Positions 8,841 to 16,280 of a stretch of DNA of 43,673 bases are shown here, piece by piece (position 1 is the first letter of the stretch; each line of letters begins with the position of its first letter). This DNA is from Chloroflexota bacterium (GTDB taxonomy: Bacteria; Chloroflexota; Anaerolineae; UBA4142), in assembly GCA_016865935.1 (NCBI GenBank), contig VGOB01000010.1:1-43673 (forward strand), read 5' to 3'. The notes under the pieces were generated by a model, which was given only the letters and a program-made list of their open reading frames with translations, ran no database searches and was not told the DNA's origin. Made by a program: the position numbers and the translations under genes.

Positions 8841-9030
8841 TTATCTCAAAACCCATCTCTGGTCCGTTGTTGATGACTCCGAGAATTCACAATCCCAAAG
8901 TTGTAGGGGCGACTCATTCGCCACCGCCGGCTTGCCCTTTACATCAATACACCTGCCGGAGAGTAGATTCCTGATAAATCCCATGCTCGTGATTTCCCAT
9001 CGCTGATCCGTTGTTGATGATTCAGAAAAT
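8841..9030 (-). pseudogene. out-of-frame C-terminal part of the ricin-type lectin gene
   Basis: It continues the beta-trefoil of the next feature in another frame: CEFSESSTTDQRWEI, then a full repeat with NLLSGRCIDVKGKPAVANE and QLWDCEFSESSTTDQRW. Aligning the three DNA repeats shows the break is a 2-nt deletion: the intact repeat has GGGATTGCGAATTTTC where this place has GGGACTGAATTTTC. Restoring CG would give a complete three-lobed QxW lectin ending at 8841. Confidence 0.8.
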
Positions 9031-9681
9031 TCAGTCCCAGAGTTGCAGGGGTGACCCATTCGCCACTGCCGGCTTGCCTTTTACGTCAATACACTTGCCG
9101 GACAGCGTATTCCTGATAAACCCACTGCTCGTGAATTCCCACTTTTGATCCGTTGATGGATTGGAAAATTCGCAATCCCAGAGTTGCAGGGGTGACTCAT
9201 TGGCGACTCCAGGTTTTCCCTTCACATCAATGCACCTGCCCGATAGTAGGTTGACAATGAACCTTGCTTGAGGAACCGGTGTGTGAGAAGACGTAGCAGG
9301 CGGGCGCACACGCGTACCGGCGATTTCCAATGGTATCGGCGTGAATGTCGATGTTGGCGGCACTGGTGTATTGGAAGTACTTGTGGGTGGAACGGTTGGT
9401 GGCACCGTTGTATTCGGCGGGCCTGCTGGCGTGATAATCGGTGGCACGGCGGTATCGGCCGGTCGGGTGAATGTGGCTGTCAGTGGCACCACGGCGTTTG
9501 AAAGGCGAACCAGGGTGGCAGTCGGCGGCACCGGAGTAGCAACAGGAAACCAAACCTGTAGTAGCCCTGCTGCATAAAGAGCCGCAACCAAGCCGCCGAT
9601 TGCCGTTAGTATAGTAGCGCAACCTGTTAGAAGTCCTGGGACGGTAGTCCAAAACGATTTGTTATCTTGCTTGTCGCTCAT
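9031..9681 (-). CDS. membrane-anchored ricin-type lectin protein, frameshifted
   Basis: 216 residues as read. A cytoplasmic N-terminus (SDKQDNKSFW), one hydrophobic segment (about 14-40), a long Pro/Thr-rich spacer and then ricin B-like beta-trefoil repeats with SGRCIDVKGKPGVANE, SPLQLWDC and TDQKWEF (QxW motif). Such domains bind sugars and often tether enzymes to glycans. RBS AAGGAGGAGAAAATG supports the start at 9681. The frame breaks after the second QLWD because of the 2-nt deletion described at 8841-9030, so the third lobe is lost. It lies directly upstream of two esterases sharing the same Shine-Dalgarno context. Confidence 0.78.
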   Translation of the reverse strand: MSDKQDNKSFWTTVPGLLTGCATILTAIGGLVAALYAAGLLQVWFPVATPVPPTATLVRLSNAVVPLTATFTRPADTAVPPIITPAGPPNTTVPPTVPPTSTSNTPVPPTSTFTPIPLEIAGTRVRPPATSSHTPVPQARFIVNLLSGRCIDVKGKPGVANESPLQLWDCEFSNPSTDQKWEFTSSGFIRNTLSGKCIDVKGKPAVANGSPLQLWD

Positions 9682-9729
9682 TTTCTCCTCCTTGAACCGT
9701 AAGACAAATTTTGAACTTTGTCTTATCCA

Positions 9730-9759
9730 GACCCGGCTCGCCTCATCACGCGCCGGGTC
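9730..9759. repeat. GC-rich hairpin GACCCGGC...GCCGGGTC
   Basis: An 8-bp stem in the gap between the lectin gene and the membrane protein upstream; no T-run. It is preceded by a second small inverted repeat, AAGACAAA/TTTGTCTT (9702-9724). Confidence 0.4.
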
Positions 9760-9829
9760 CAACAAATCGAGCACAAACGCAATGTCGGCATCTGCATCGC
9801 GTAAACAGGACTTGTACGCTGACAATCGG

Positions 9830-10207
9830 CTAATCTCGTTTCGTGAGATAGAAATAGCCGAAGAGACACAGAAACACTGCCGGCAAAGTCACGGTGAGCA
9901 ACATGGTAGGTGTGGCTTGCCCATCAAGCAGGATCGCTTTCAGGAAAACCACCAGATGCACTAGCGGGAAAACCAGAATGGCAGTGAGGATTTTCCGGCG
10001 CGCCGACTGATCGGTAATGCTCCGCGTGAGCCATGCCAGAAGCGCAAATCCCAGAGCGGTGCCTCCATACAACCGCGCCATTACAATGTGCCCTGAGGAA
10101 GGGACCTCTCGGTACATTGCCAGCGTCATTTCGGGAACGAAGAAAAAGCCGAGTCCGAAGAGCGCCGTGATGATCGCCCAGACTGCCAATACGATGTTGA
10201 GTTTCAT
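9830..10207 (-). CDS. small four-helix membrane protein, unknown function
   Basis: 125 residues, almost all hydrophobic: segments near 5-25, 42-60, 72-92 and 100-120, consistent with four transmembrane helices. The N-terminus is MKLNIVLAVWAIITALFG, and the centre has the short motif ARLYGGTALGFALLAW. Start at 10207 is supported by AAGGAGAAGATC. The neighbour at 10456-10836 has the same length, the same topology and a matching ARQYGASLIGNLMLTWI segment, so the pair are paralogues, probably DUF4345-like. No catalytic motif is seen. Confidence 0.75.
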   Translation of the reverse strand: MKLNIVLAVWAIITALFGLGFFFVPEMTLAMYREVPSSGHIVMARLYGGTALGFALLAWLTRSITDQSARRKILTAILVFPLVHLVVFLKAILLDGQATPTMLLTVTLPAVFLCLFGYFYLTKRD

Positions 10208-10455
10208 ACGATCTTCTCCTTGTGTGATTTGGTTGGTGATAAACGGTTGCCGATAGGATTGGACTTGCTGATAGAATTCCTCCTCTCTGTCCGCTGCAGC
10301 CCCACGCAACGGCGGACGAATCGAAAGTGCCTTCCATTCGCCAGCCGCCCCGCCGTTGTCGTAGGACGTGTGTTTGCAGACGTTCTAGTTTTCGTGGTCT
10401 CATCGGACGGGCTTGACAGCCCAAAGTGGCTCAAGGAATGAGCGCGGGGAGCCCT

Positions 10456-10836
10456 TTACGCCACCTTCTTTTGCGGCATCAGAAAGTATCCAAATCCTAC
10501 CGCGAAGAAGAGATAGATCAGCGCCGCGAACCACCCCAGTGGACCCAGTACGCCAGTGAATTGTGCCACCAGTGTTATCACAAGACCGATCGCGTCATAG
10601 ACGCACAAACCCAAGGTTATGGCCGATCGGGCTTCCGATTCAATTGCGTTTCTGGCGATCCAGGTGAGCATCAAGTTGCCGATCAACGACGCGCCATATT
10701 GTCTGGCTACGAAAGCGCCGCTTGGATTCAGAGATGCCCCGAACAGGAAATAAAGGAACTCTGGCGCAAGCAGAATGGGCACTCCCAGAACCAAGCATAC
10801 GACAGCTTTGATGATCATCAACGTTTGGAATTTCAT
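10456..10836 (-). CDS. small four-helix membrane protein, paralogue of the downstream gene
   Basis: 126 residues with four predicted helices; starts MKFQTLMIIKAVVCLVLG behind an AAAGGAGG ribosome site. The conserved core FVARQYGASLIGNLMLTW matches IVMARLYGGTALGFALLAW of the neighbour. A loop rich in N/S/E (ARNAIESEARSAI) lies between helices 2 and 3. The gene is about 250 bp upstream of its paralogue on the same strand, so the pair may share a promoter in the gap after 10836. Function unknown. Confidence 0.72.
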   Translation of the reverse strand: MKFQTLMIIKAVVCLVLGVPILLAPEFLYFLFGASLNPSGAFVARQYGASLIGNLMLTWIARNAIESEARSAITLGLCVYDAIGLVITLVAQFTGVLGPLGWFAALIYLFFAVGFGYFLMPQKKVA

Positions 10837-11028
10837 CGTGAACCTCCTTTCAGGCGGGTGGACATTTCATCAAGAACAGAATCGAACCGACCCCGCGCTC
10901 ATTCGGGAAAGTGACAAGATGCCGAATGTCTGCAAACCACGCGCCCACTGTCACACGACGCTAGATGCGCCGCGATTGATCGCCTTGACCATACCACGCA
11001 AACGTAGGGAAATCGTAGGGGGCGCGCC

Positions 11029-11057
11029 TTGACACTCGTTTCCGCTTCGCTTATAAT
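11029..11057 (+). promoter_or_regulatory. consensus sigma70-type promoter of the herA gene
   Basis: TTGACA (11029-11034), 17-bp spacer, TATAAT (11052-11057): both boxes are perfect. The 320-bp gap 10837-11157 contains this promoter, a microrepeat palindrome in the transcribed leader and nothing else recognisable. Confidence 0.85.
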
Positions 11058-11084
11058 GCGCGCAGTAGAACGATTGTTCAAATG

Positions 11085-11150
11085 AGTTCAAGGTTCAAAG
11101 TTCGACGTTCAGGGTTTAACGTTGAACCTTGAACTTTGAACCTTTAACGA
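11085..11150. repeat. GTTCAAG microrepeat palindrome in the herA leader
   Basis: Left arm GTTCAAGGTTCAAAGTTCGA..., right arm GTTGAACCTTGAACTTTGAA...; it sits between promoter and start codon and would fold into a long hairpin in the mRNA leader. Three sister copies lie at 24418, 36612 and 38640. Confidence 0.85.
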
Positions 11151-11157
11151 GGTTTCA

Positions 11158-12981
11158 ATGTCCACAGTCGGTTACGTCGTCGGCGAAGTCCGCACCGATG
11201 AATTTACATTTGTCACGAATCGCGAGATCGCGCCACCGCGCTTGGAGTACATCGTCGTCGAGGTGCAAGAGCCGACGCGCAAGATTGACGTGCTTGCCCA
11301 AGTCACCTCGCTCAGCGTGTCGTCGCGCTTGCTCAACGCCTCGCTCGGTTACGCCGAAGTCGAAGCGATCCTCAATCGGCTGAAATCTTCGCCGCCGATT
11401 GTGCAAGGGACCGCGCACGTCCTGGGTTACCTCGAAGGGAACGCGGTACGATTTCCGCGTCACGCCGCGACGCCCGGCACTGGCGTCACGCCCGCGCCCG
11501 ACGATCTCCTCCGCAAATTTTTCTCCGCCGTCGAGTCCGGGATCGAAATCGGCACGTTGATCAATCGCGATCATGTGCCGGTGATGCTGAACCCGAACGG
11601 CTTGCGCCGGCATCTTGCGGTGATCGCGCAGACCGGCGCGGGCAAATCGTACACCGTCGGCGTCATCCTCGAAAAACTTTTGCAACTCGGCGGCACCGTC
11701 GTCGTCTTCGATCCGAACAGCGATTACGTGCTGATGCGCCGCGATTCGCAGCATCGCGCCACCTCGTTCGCGCAGCACGTCGAAATCTATCGCCTGCCGA
11801 CGACGCAAGCCGGGCGCATCCCCGACGACGAAATCGGCGGCTCGAAAAAATTCACGATGCAGTTCTCCAAACTCGAAGTGGACGAGCTTTGCCAGATGAC
11901 CGGCATCGCGCCGACTTCGACGAATATTCGCAAGGCGATTCAAACGGTGTGGGACAAATTGCAAGGCACCGATTACACGCCGAAGCAATTCAAGGAAGAA
12001 CTCGAACAACTCGCGGAAGGATTCGACGCGATGGCGCAAGGCGCGCCGAAAGGAATGCCGCGCGGTCCGCGCAACATCAACCCAGCCATCGGCGACGAAA
12101 AAGAATTCGAGCGCGGTTTCGCGCAACGCGTTTCCGAAAAAGCGAATGTCGAGTGGGATGATTTTGGAAAACCTTTGGAACGCGAAACTCGCGACCCTTC
12201 GACTTCGCTCAGGGCGAGCGAAAGCCGCGAAACGAAAGCCGCGAAAGATGCCAAGATGCCGACGATGGACGCGATCAGCGGCGCACAAAAAGCGTTAAAG
12301 TACATCGAGTTGTTGGAACGCGTCGACATTTGGGGTTTTGAAGATGTGCCGATGAAAGAATTGTTGCGCCCGATGACGCTTTCGGTGATTGATGTCGCGG
12401 GCGTGGATCAATGGATTTCGGAATTCATCGTCGCCAAAGTGTTGAACGAAACCTGGGGCGTCGCGGTGAATGAGGGTTTGCCGCGTCCGGTCTTTTTCGT
12501 TTTGGAAGAGGCGCACAATTTCGTGCCGGGCGGACAAGGGATGCAGTCGCACTCGGCGCACATCATCAAACGCATCGCATCGGAAGGACGCAAGTTCGGC
12601 TTGTTTATGATTCTGATCACGCAGCGCCCGTACAAAGTTCACGCCGACACGCTGTCGCAGTGCAACTCGCAAATTATTATGCGCCTGACGAATCCGCAAG
12701 ACCAGCAGGCGATCAAACTTTCGTCGGAAAGCATCAGTGAAGGACTGCTCGCTGATTTGCCCGGCTTGAACATCGGCGAGGCGGTGGTGCTGGGCCCGCT
12801 CGTGCGCGTGCCGGTGATGGTGCGCGTCGGCGCGCGCGAATCCAGAGAGGGCGGCAACGATATTGACGTGATCGCCGCGCTGGAACGCGCGCGCAGTGAA
12901 GTGATTACGGACACGCGCGAACAGAAATCGAAAGAGGAGAAGAAGGCGCGCGGGCGGAGTGAGTGGAAGGAAGCGGTGTAG
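11158..12981 (+). CDS. herA: HerA-family DNA-translocating ATPase
   Basis: 607 residues. An N-terminal HAS-barrel-like domain (1-115) is followed by the FtsK/HerA RecA-type motor: Walker A AQTGAGKS (157-164), VVVFDPNSDY (181-190), Walker B FFVLEEAH (446-453), then SEGRKFGLFMILITQRP. HerA proteins form hexamers that pump duplex DNA and work with NurA or Mre11-Rad50 in end resection, or with other effectors in defence. No nurA is nearby; an Mre11-type nuclease lies 4.7 kb downstream. Residues 346-355 (DPSTSLRASE) are encoded by a 20-bp dispersed palindrome inserted in frame, probably in a surface loop between the motor motifs. Lys/Glu-rich tail. Confidence 0.92.
   Translation: MSTVGYVVGEVRTDEFTFVTNREIAPPRLEYIVVEVQEPTRKIDVLAQVTSLSVSSRLLNASLGYAEVEAILNRLKSSPPIVQGTAHVLGYLEGNAVRFPRHAATPGTGVTPAPDDLLRKFFSAVESGIEIGTLINRDHVPVMLNPNGLRRHLAVIAQTGAGKSYTVGVILEKLLQLGGTVVVFDPNSDYVLMRRDSQHRATSFAQHVEIYRLPTTQAGRIPDDEIGGSKKFTMQFSKLEVDELCQMTGIAPTSTNIRKAIQTVWDKLQGTDYTPKQFKEELEQLAEGFDAMAQGAPKGMPRGPRNINPAIGDEKEFERGFAQRVSEKANVEWDDFGKPLERETRDPSTSLRASESRETKAAKDAKMPTMDAISGAQKALKYIELLERVDIWGFEDVPMKELLRPMTLSVIDVAGVDQWISEFIVAKVLNETWGVAVNEGLPRPVFFVLEEAHNFVPGGQGMQSHSAHIIKRIASEGRKFGLFMILITQRPYKVHADTLSQCNSQIIMRLTNPQDQQAIKLSSESISEGLLADLPGLNIGEAVVLGPLVRVPVMVRVGARESREGGNDIDVIAALERARSEVITDTREQKSKEEKKARGRSEWKEAV
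12195..12214. repeat. 20-bp dispersed repeat inside herA (copy 1)
   Basis: CCCTTCGACTTCGCTCAGGG, the exact reverse complement of the sequence at 19193-19212 inside the acetyltransferase gene. It is imperfectly palindromic and keeps the reading frame, adding PSTSLRA. Confidence 0.85.
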
Positions 12982-13004
12982 CGAGAGGCGAGAGGCGAGG
13001 GGCG

Positions 13005-13805
13005 ATGCCAACAACACAAATCGGCGCGCAGGCAATTTACTACGACGAGTACGGCGCGGGACAGCCGCTGATTTTGATTCCGGGCTTGGGCGGTTCACGC
13101 TTGGGTTGGGCAAAACAGCTCGAACCGTTCGCGCAAAAATATCGCGTGATCAATCTGGACAATCGCGATGCGGGCGACAGCGCGCAGAGCGCGAACGCGT
13201 ACCCCATCGGCGAGATGGCGGACGATGTCGCGGGCGTGATCGAGAATCTGAACCTGGGCGCGGCGTTCGTCGTCGGCGTTTCGATGGGCGGATTCATCGC
13301 GCAGCATCTGACGTTGCGGCATCCGGCGCGCGTGAAAAAACTCGTGCTCGTCGCCACGTCGGCGGGCGGCGCGGGACACGTCAACCCAAAGCCGGAAATC
13401 GCCGCGACGCTCGTGCGCGATCCGAACGAAGACATCGAGACGCGCGTGCGCCGGTCGTACGCTGTCATCACGGGACCTGGGTTCGCGGACGCGCATCCGG
13501 AAGATGTCGCGCGCGCAATCGAACACGGTTACCGCTTCCAAATGTCGCCCGAAGCGTACCAGCGGCAACTGAACGCGGCGATTTCGCACACGCGCGGCGG
13601 CACACGCGCGCGTCTCGCCGAGATTCGCGTGCCGACGCTCGTGATTCACGGCGATTGCGATCCGCTCGTGCCATACCCAAACGGGCAAGCGCTCGCCGCC
13701 GGAATTCCCGGCGCGAAATTTTTGACGTTCCCCGGCGTGGGTCATCTGCCGCACATCGAAGCGACGGATGAGTTTAACCGCGCGGTGATGGAATTTTGGG
13801 GGTGA
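13005..13805 (+). CDS. alpha/beta-fold hydrolase
   Basis: 266 residues, typical size for the family. Oxyanion region LILIPGLGGS (HGGxG equivalent), nucleophile elbow VVGVSMGGFIAQ, acid in IHGDCDPLVPY and His in GVGHLPHIE. The sequence resembles 3-oxoadipate enol-lactonase or carboxylesterase-type hydrolases, but the substrate cannot be assigned. ATG 13005 has a purine-rich GAGGCGAGGGG site; the reading from 12963 overlaps the herA end and is unlikely. It begins 23 bp after herA and is probably co-transcribed with it. Confidence 0.85.
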   Translation: MPTTQIGAQAIYYDEYGAGQPLILIPGLGGSRLGWAKQLEPFAQKYRVINLDNRDAGDSAQSANAYPIGEMADDVAGVIENLNLGAAFVVGVSMGGFIAQHLTLRHPARVKKLVLVATSAGGAGHVNPKPEIAATLVRDPNEDIETRVRRSYAVITGPGFADAHPEDVARAIEHGYRFQMSPEAYQRQLNAAISHTRGGTRARLAEIRVPTLVIHGDCDPLVPYPNGQALAAGIPGAKFLTFPGVGHLPHIEATDEFNRAVMEFWG

Positions 13806-13851
13806 AAGGCAAATGACAAAAGCAACGATAGCGCAGCGTCGCGATTTCGTG

Positions 13852-13857
13852 TATAAT
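13852..13857 (+). promoter_or_regulatory. -10 box before the DUF433 gene
   Basis: TATAAT 31 nt before the ATG at 13889; no convincing -35 hexamer at the right distance. Confidence 0.45.
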
Positions 13858-13888
13858 ATCGCGCAGAGAGATGTGGAGGCGATACAGC

Positions 13889-14155
13889 ATGAGAAAAAAT
13901 CAGAAACCGCAAATCCTGGGACGCTTTATTGTCACAGATCCTAGAGTTTGCCACGGCAAGCCGGTCTTTCGCGGCACGCGCATCTTTGTTTCCGACGTGC
14001 TCGAAATGGTTGCGGAGGGCACGGCTTGGGAGACGATCATCGAGCAATGGCATCACAGTATCACGAAAGAAGCGATTGCCGAAGCGGTTAAATTGTCAAG
14101 CGAAGCGTTCTTCCGACACACGGACGAGTTTGTGCTGGAGCCGGTGCGCGCATGA
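13889..14155 (+). CDS. DUF433 antitoxin-like DNA-binding protein
   Basis: 88 residues. It has the family core DPRVCHGKPVFRGTRI followed by a short helix-turn-helix region (VSDVLEMVAEGTAWETIIEQ). DUF433 proteins are VapB-like antitoxins usually encoded just before a DUF5615 PIN-like toxin. Here no such toxin follows: the overlapping ATGA start leads only to a 42-codon reading with no similarity that I recognise (14152-14280), interrupted in transcription by a terminator. The antitoxin therefore looks orphaned. ATG 13889 is preferred to 13871 because TGGAGG lies 9 nt before it. Confidence 0.85.
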   Translation: MRKNQKPQILGRFIVTDPRVCHGKPVFRGTRIFVSDVLEMVAEGTAWETIIEQWHHSITKEAIAEAVKLSSEAFFRHTDEFVLEPVRA

Positions 14156-14199
14156 ACCCGCAAAACGCCACAAAAAATTTGCCAAGACCAGCCCGTAAT

Positions 14200-14222
14200 C
14201 CGCGTTTCGCACGCGGTTTTTT
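14200..14222 (+). terminator. intrinsic terminator after the DUF433 gene
   Basis: CCGCGT, loop TTCGC, ACGCGG followed by six T. The hairpin and the ~25 bases after it (CTAT..GG.GTCG.AAC.T.ACGA) recur in diverged form at 15129-15167. Confidence 0.75.
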
Positions 14223-14245
14223 CTATCCGGAGTCGCAACATAACG
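14209..14245. repeat. direct repeat copy A flanking the 14.3-15.0 kb gene pair
   Basis: CACGCGGTTTTTTCTATCCGG and onward matches copy B at 15129-15167 (CACGTGGGTTTTTCTATTTGG), same orientation. Confidence 0.6.
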
Positions 14246-14283
14246 AGGGCAACGCACGTGAGTTGGTAGTAGGTGAATGACAA

Positions 14284-14658
14284 ATGACGAAAGAACAAAT
14301 GACAAATCTCAAGACGACGTTCGTGCGTTTGAAAAAGATTTTGCAAAAGCACGCCAAGCAATTGACCGTGACGGCAGACACGCCGGACGCGTACTATCTT
14401 GACGCGGCGTACTCGGAAAAATTCAAGCGGCAGATGTTCTTTGGCGCGGCGCAAATCAAAAAACGGTACGTCAGTTTCTACCTGATGCCCGTCTACGCAT
14501 TTCCCGATTTGCTCAAGGGCATCTCGCCCGCGCTCAAAAAGCGGATGCAAGGCAAATCGTGTTTCAATTTCACGGAAATTGACGATGAGATGCTGGCGGA
14601 GCTTGCCGCGCTGACAAAGCGGGGGTTTGAGCGATTCAAGAAAGAGGATATGATCTAG
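14284..14658 (+). CDS. small conserved hypothetical protein (CFNF motif)
   Basis: 124 residues, soluble. The sequence FGAAQIKKRYVSFYLMPVY, then KKRMQGKSCFNFTEID and AALTKRGFERFKKE, matches a widespread uncharacterised bacterial family that I recall as related to DUF1801/YdhG-like proteins; no activity is established to my knowledge. The start lies within an AAATGACAAATGACG tandem stretch, so 14299 is an alternative ATG. A diverged copy of its 3' third (from ATGCAAGGCAAATCGTG) is found at 15056-15125, showing that this gene or cassette has been duplicated and partly lost. Confidence 0.6.
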   Translation: MTKEQMTNLKTTFVRLKKILQKHAKQLTVTADTPDAYYLDAAYSEKFKRQMFFGAAQIKKRYVSFYLMPVYAFPDLLKGISPALKKRMQGKSCFNFTEIDDEMLAELAALTKRGFERFKKEDMI

Positions 14659-14662
14659 CACC

Positions 14663-15043
14663 GTGAAACGATACAAGATTCAGTATCCGATCTCGGCTTA
14701 CACATTTCCGCGCGAGGCGCGCATCCATCAAGTCCAATTCGATGACAAGTATATCCACATTGAACTGACCGATGGACGCGCGCTGGCTGTGCCGCTGCGG
14801 TGGATTCCCACCGTGCAAAACGCGTCCCCTGAAGAACGCGCAAAATATGAAATCAGCCACGACCGAACCATGATTATCTGGGACCCTGACAAGTGCGCCA
14901 TCAACGATGAGGTCCGAATTTCGGATTATCTGGAACCAACCAAAGCAAGCAATACTGTCGCGGAGCGAAAAACTGAATACCGCGTGAAACCCATCACCCG
15001 CAAACGATCTGCAATGGCGCGCAAGCCCCGTTTACACCGATGA
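14663..15043 (+). CDS. DUF2442 domain protein
   Basis: 126 residues from a GTG start, 4 bp after the previous stop. The DUF2442 core is clear: HQVQFDDKYIHIELTDGRAL, VPLRWIPTVQNASPEER, then IIWDPDKCAINDEVRISDYL. A basic C-terminal extension (KPITRKRSAMARKPRLHR) follows. DUF2442 proteins are small, frequently found beside DUF4160 or toxin-antitoxin genes, and have no proven activity. A second DUF2442 gene lies at 26200-26478. The tight spacing suggests co-translation with the CFNF-motif protein. Confidence 0.8.
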   Translation: MKRYKIQYPISAYTFPREARIHQVQFDDKYIHIELTDGRALAVPLRWIPTVQNASPEERAKYEISHDRTMIIWDPDKCAINDEVRISDYLEPTKASNTVAERKTEYRVKPITRKRSAMARKPRLHR

Positions 15044-15055
15044 TATTCTTGAAAC

Positions 15056-15125
15056 GGATGCAAGGTAAATCGTGTTTCAATTTCACGACGATTGACGATG
15101 AAGTGCTGGCGGAACTTGCCGCGTT
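15056..15125 (+). pseudogene. diverged 3' fragment of the CFNF-motif gene
   Basis: About 70 bp match 14542-14611 with scattered substitutions (ATGCAAGGtAAATCGTGTTTCAATTTCACG..., GATGAaGTGCTGGCGGAaCTTGCCGCG). It has no complete reading frame. Confidence 0.7.
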
Positions 15126-15128
15126 CCT

Positions 15129-15167
15129 CACGTGGGTTTTTCTATTTGGCGTCGAAACGTGACGAAA
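15129..15167. repeat. direct repeat copy B
   Basis: Diverged copy of 14209-14245; the hairpin part is degraded here. Confidence 0.55.
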
Positions 15168-15223
15168 GAAAAGCACATCGATTGTTAGTTTACTGACCCG
15201 CGCGTGGCAAAAGTGAGTGAAAA

Positions 15224-16237
15224 ATGAATCCAATATTCAAATACACGGTGTTCTTCGCAATTCCGTTTGACCCGGCGATATGGTCTATGTATCATGAAAT
15301 CGTTGGCGACCTCAAAACGAAATATAGAAAAAGACTGCAATTTGTATTCGGCAATGAAGAGGTTCGACCTTCTGAACGCTTCATAAACATACAAGCATTC
15401 AAAGCGCAAAATGCTGATCTTCTTCGTCAGTTCTACCGACAAATTAACTCTTCGGACATTATTATTGCCGATCTGACCAACAATAATCCGAATGTTCATC
15501 TTGAATTGGGAATCGCTCTTTCTCAAAACAAAAATATTCTTCGAGTAGTGGGGCGTAATATTGTTGAGGTAGGTTCAGATATCAAGGGGTACTACGTCTA
15601 CCAATACCCGGACGGTGCTCAACTATTCGCAAGATTAGAAAAATATCTTGATATGTTCCTCCGAATCAAGGCATTACCCCTAAACCGCACAGCAGGTCCA
15701 TTCTATAAACGATATCCCAAGTCGATTGGTGAAAAACTGAGTCTGTCCAGAGAAATCGGGGGATGGGGGTATGCAGAATTAGCGACTATGCGAGACGGTG
15801 AAGTAATTGTTACATTTAGCCTGTCTTCGACTAATGGTAGCGATCCCAAAGACTGGTTTGGGGCATCCATCAGATACCCCTCCAAGCCGTGGGGTGGAGG
15901 TTATCTTATTTACGTGAGACGAAACGGCAATCTTGAAATTGCACAAATGCCGGGAATTGACGTATTACAAGAGAAACGATATCCAGCTCTGAAACCGAAT
16001 CAGAATCATACCCTTCATTTCAAAGTCGATGGCAGCAATCTTGTCGCATGGCTCGATGGAAATTCCAAAAATTTTATTCAAGTCAGTGATTTAATTAACC
16101 AATCATTCGGTCGCGTAGCCCTGGCATGTTTCAACAGCAAAGTCAAAGTTAAGTCAATCAAAACTGTTTGTCGAGATACTATCGATGACTCTTCGCAATG
16201 GTTGGGGCAATCAAAGATTAAAGGAAAGACAATGTGA
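15224..16237 (+). CDS. TIR/nucleoside deoxyribosyltransferase-like domain fused to a jelly-roll domain
   Basis: 337 residues. Residues 1-150 look like a Rossmann-type TIR-like/deoxyribosyltransferase-like domain: TVFFAIPFD strand, then DIIIADLTNNNPNVHLELG (78-96), whose ADLT..NPNV..ELG pattern with Glu94 is typical of NAD- or nucleoside-processing members, and KNILRVVGRN. Residues about 165-315 look like a concanavalin/LamG-type jelly roll (GYLIYVRRNGNLEIA, TLHFKVDGSNLVAWLDGN). I know TIR-like domains as NADase or signal enzymes of anti-phage systems; the lectin-like half could be the sensor. Base composition is clearly more AT-rich than either flank. A nuclease gene follows 43 bp downstream. 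Start: ATG 15224, weak ribosome site. Confidence 0.7.
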   Translation: MNPIFKYTVFFAIPFDPAIWSMYHEIVGDLKTKYRKRLQFVFGNEEVRPSERFINIQAFKAQNADLLRQFYRQINSSDIIIADLTNNNPNVHLELGIALSQNKNILRVVGRNIVEVGSDIKGYYVYQYPDGAQLFARLEKYLDMFLRIKALPLNRTAGPFYKRYPKSIGEKLSLSREIGGWGYAELATMRDGEVIVTFSLSSTNGSDPKDWFGASIRYPSKPWGGGYLIYVRRNGNLEIAQMPGIDVLQEKRYPALKPNQNHTLHFKVDGSNLVAWLDGNSKNFIQVSDLINQSFGRVALACFNSKVKVKSIKTVCRDTIDDSSQWLGQSKIKGKTM

Positions 16238-16280
16238 AACACTTACCTCCTGTTAGCTGTAGTAGCGAGGATTTGTGTAT

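Noticed and set aside
14152..14280. 42-codon reading overlapping the DUF433 stop (ATGA), as a toxin partner
   Set aside because: It contains an intrinsic terminator and a repeat, and shows no similarity to DUF5615/PIN-like toxins.
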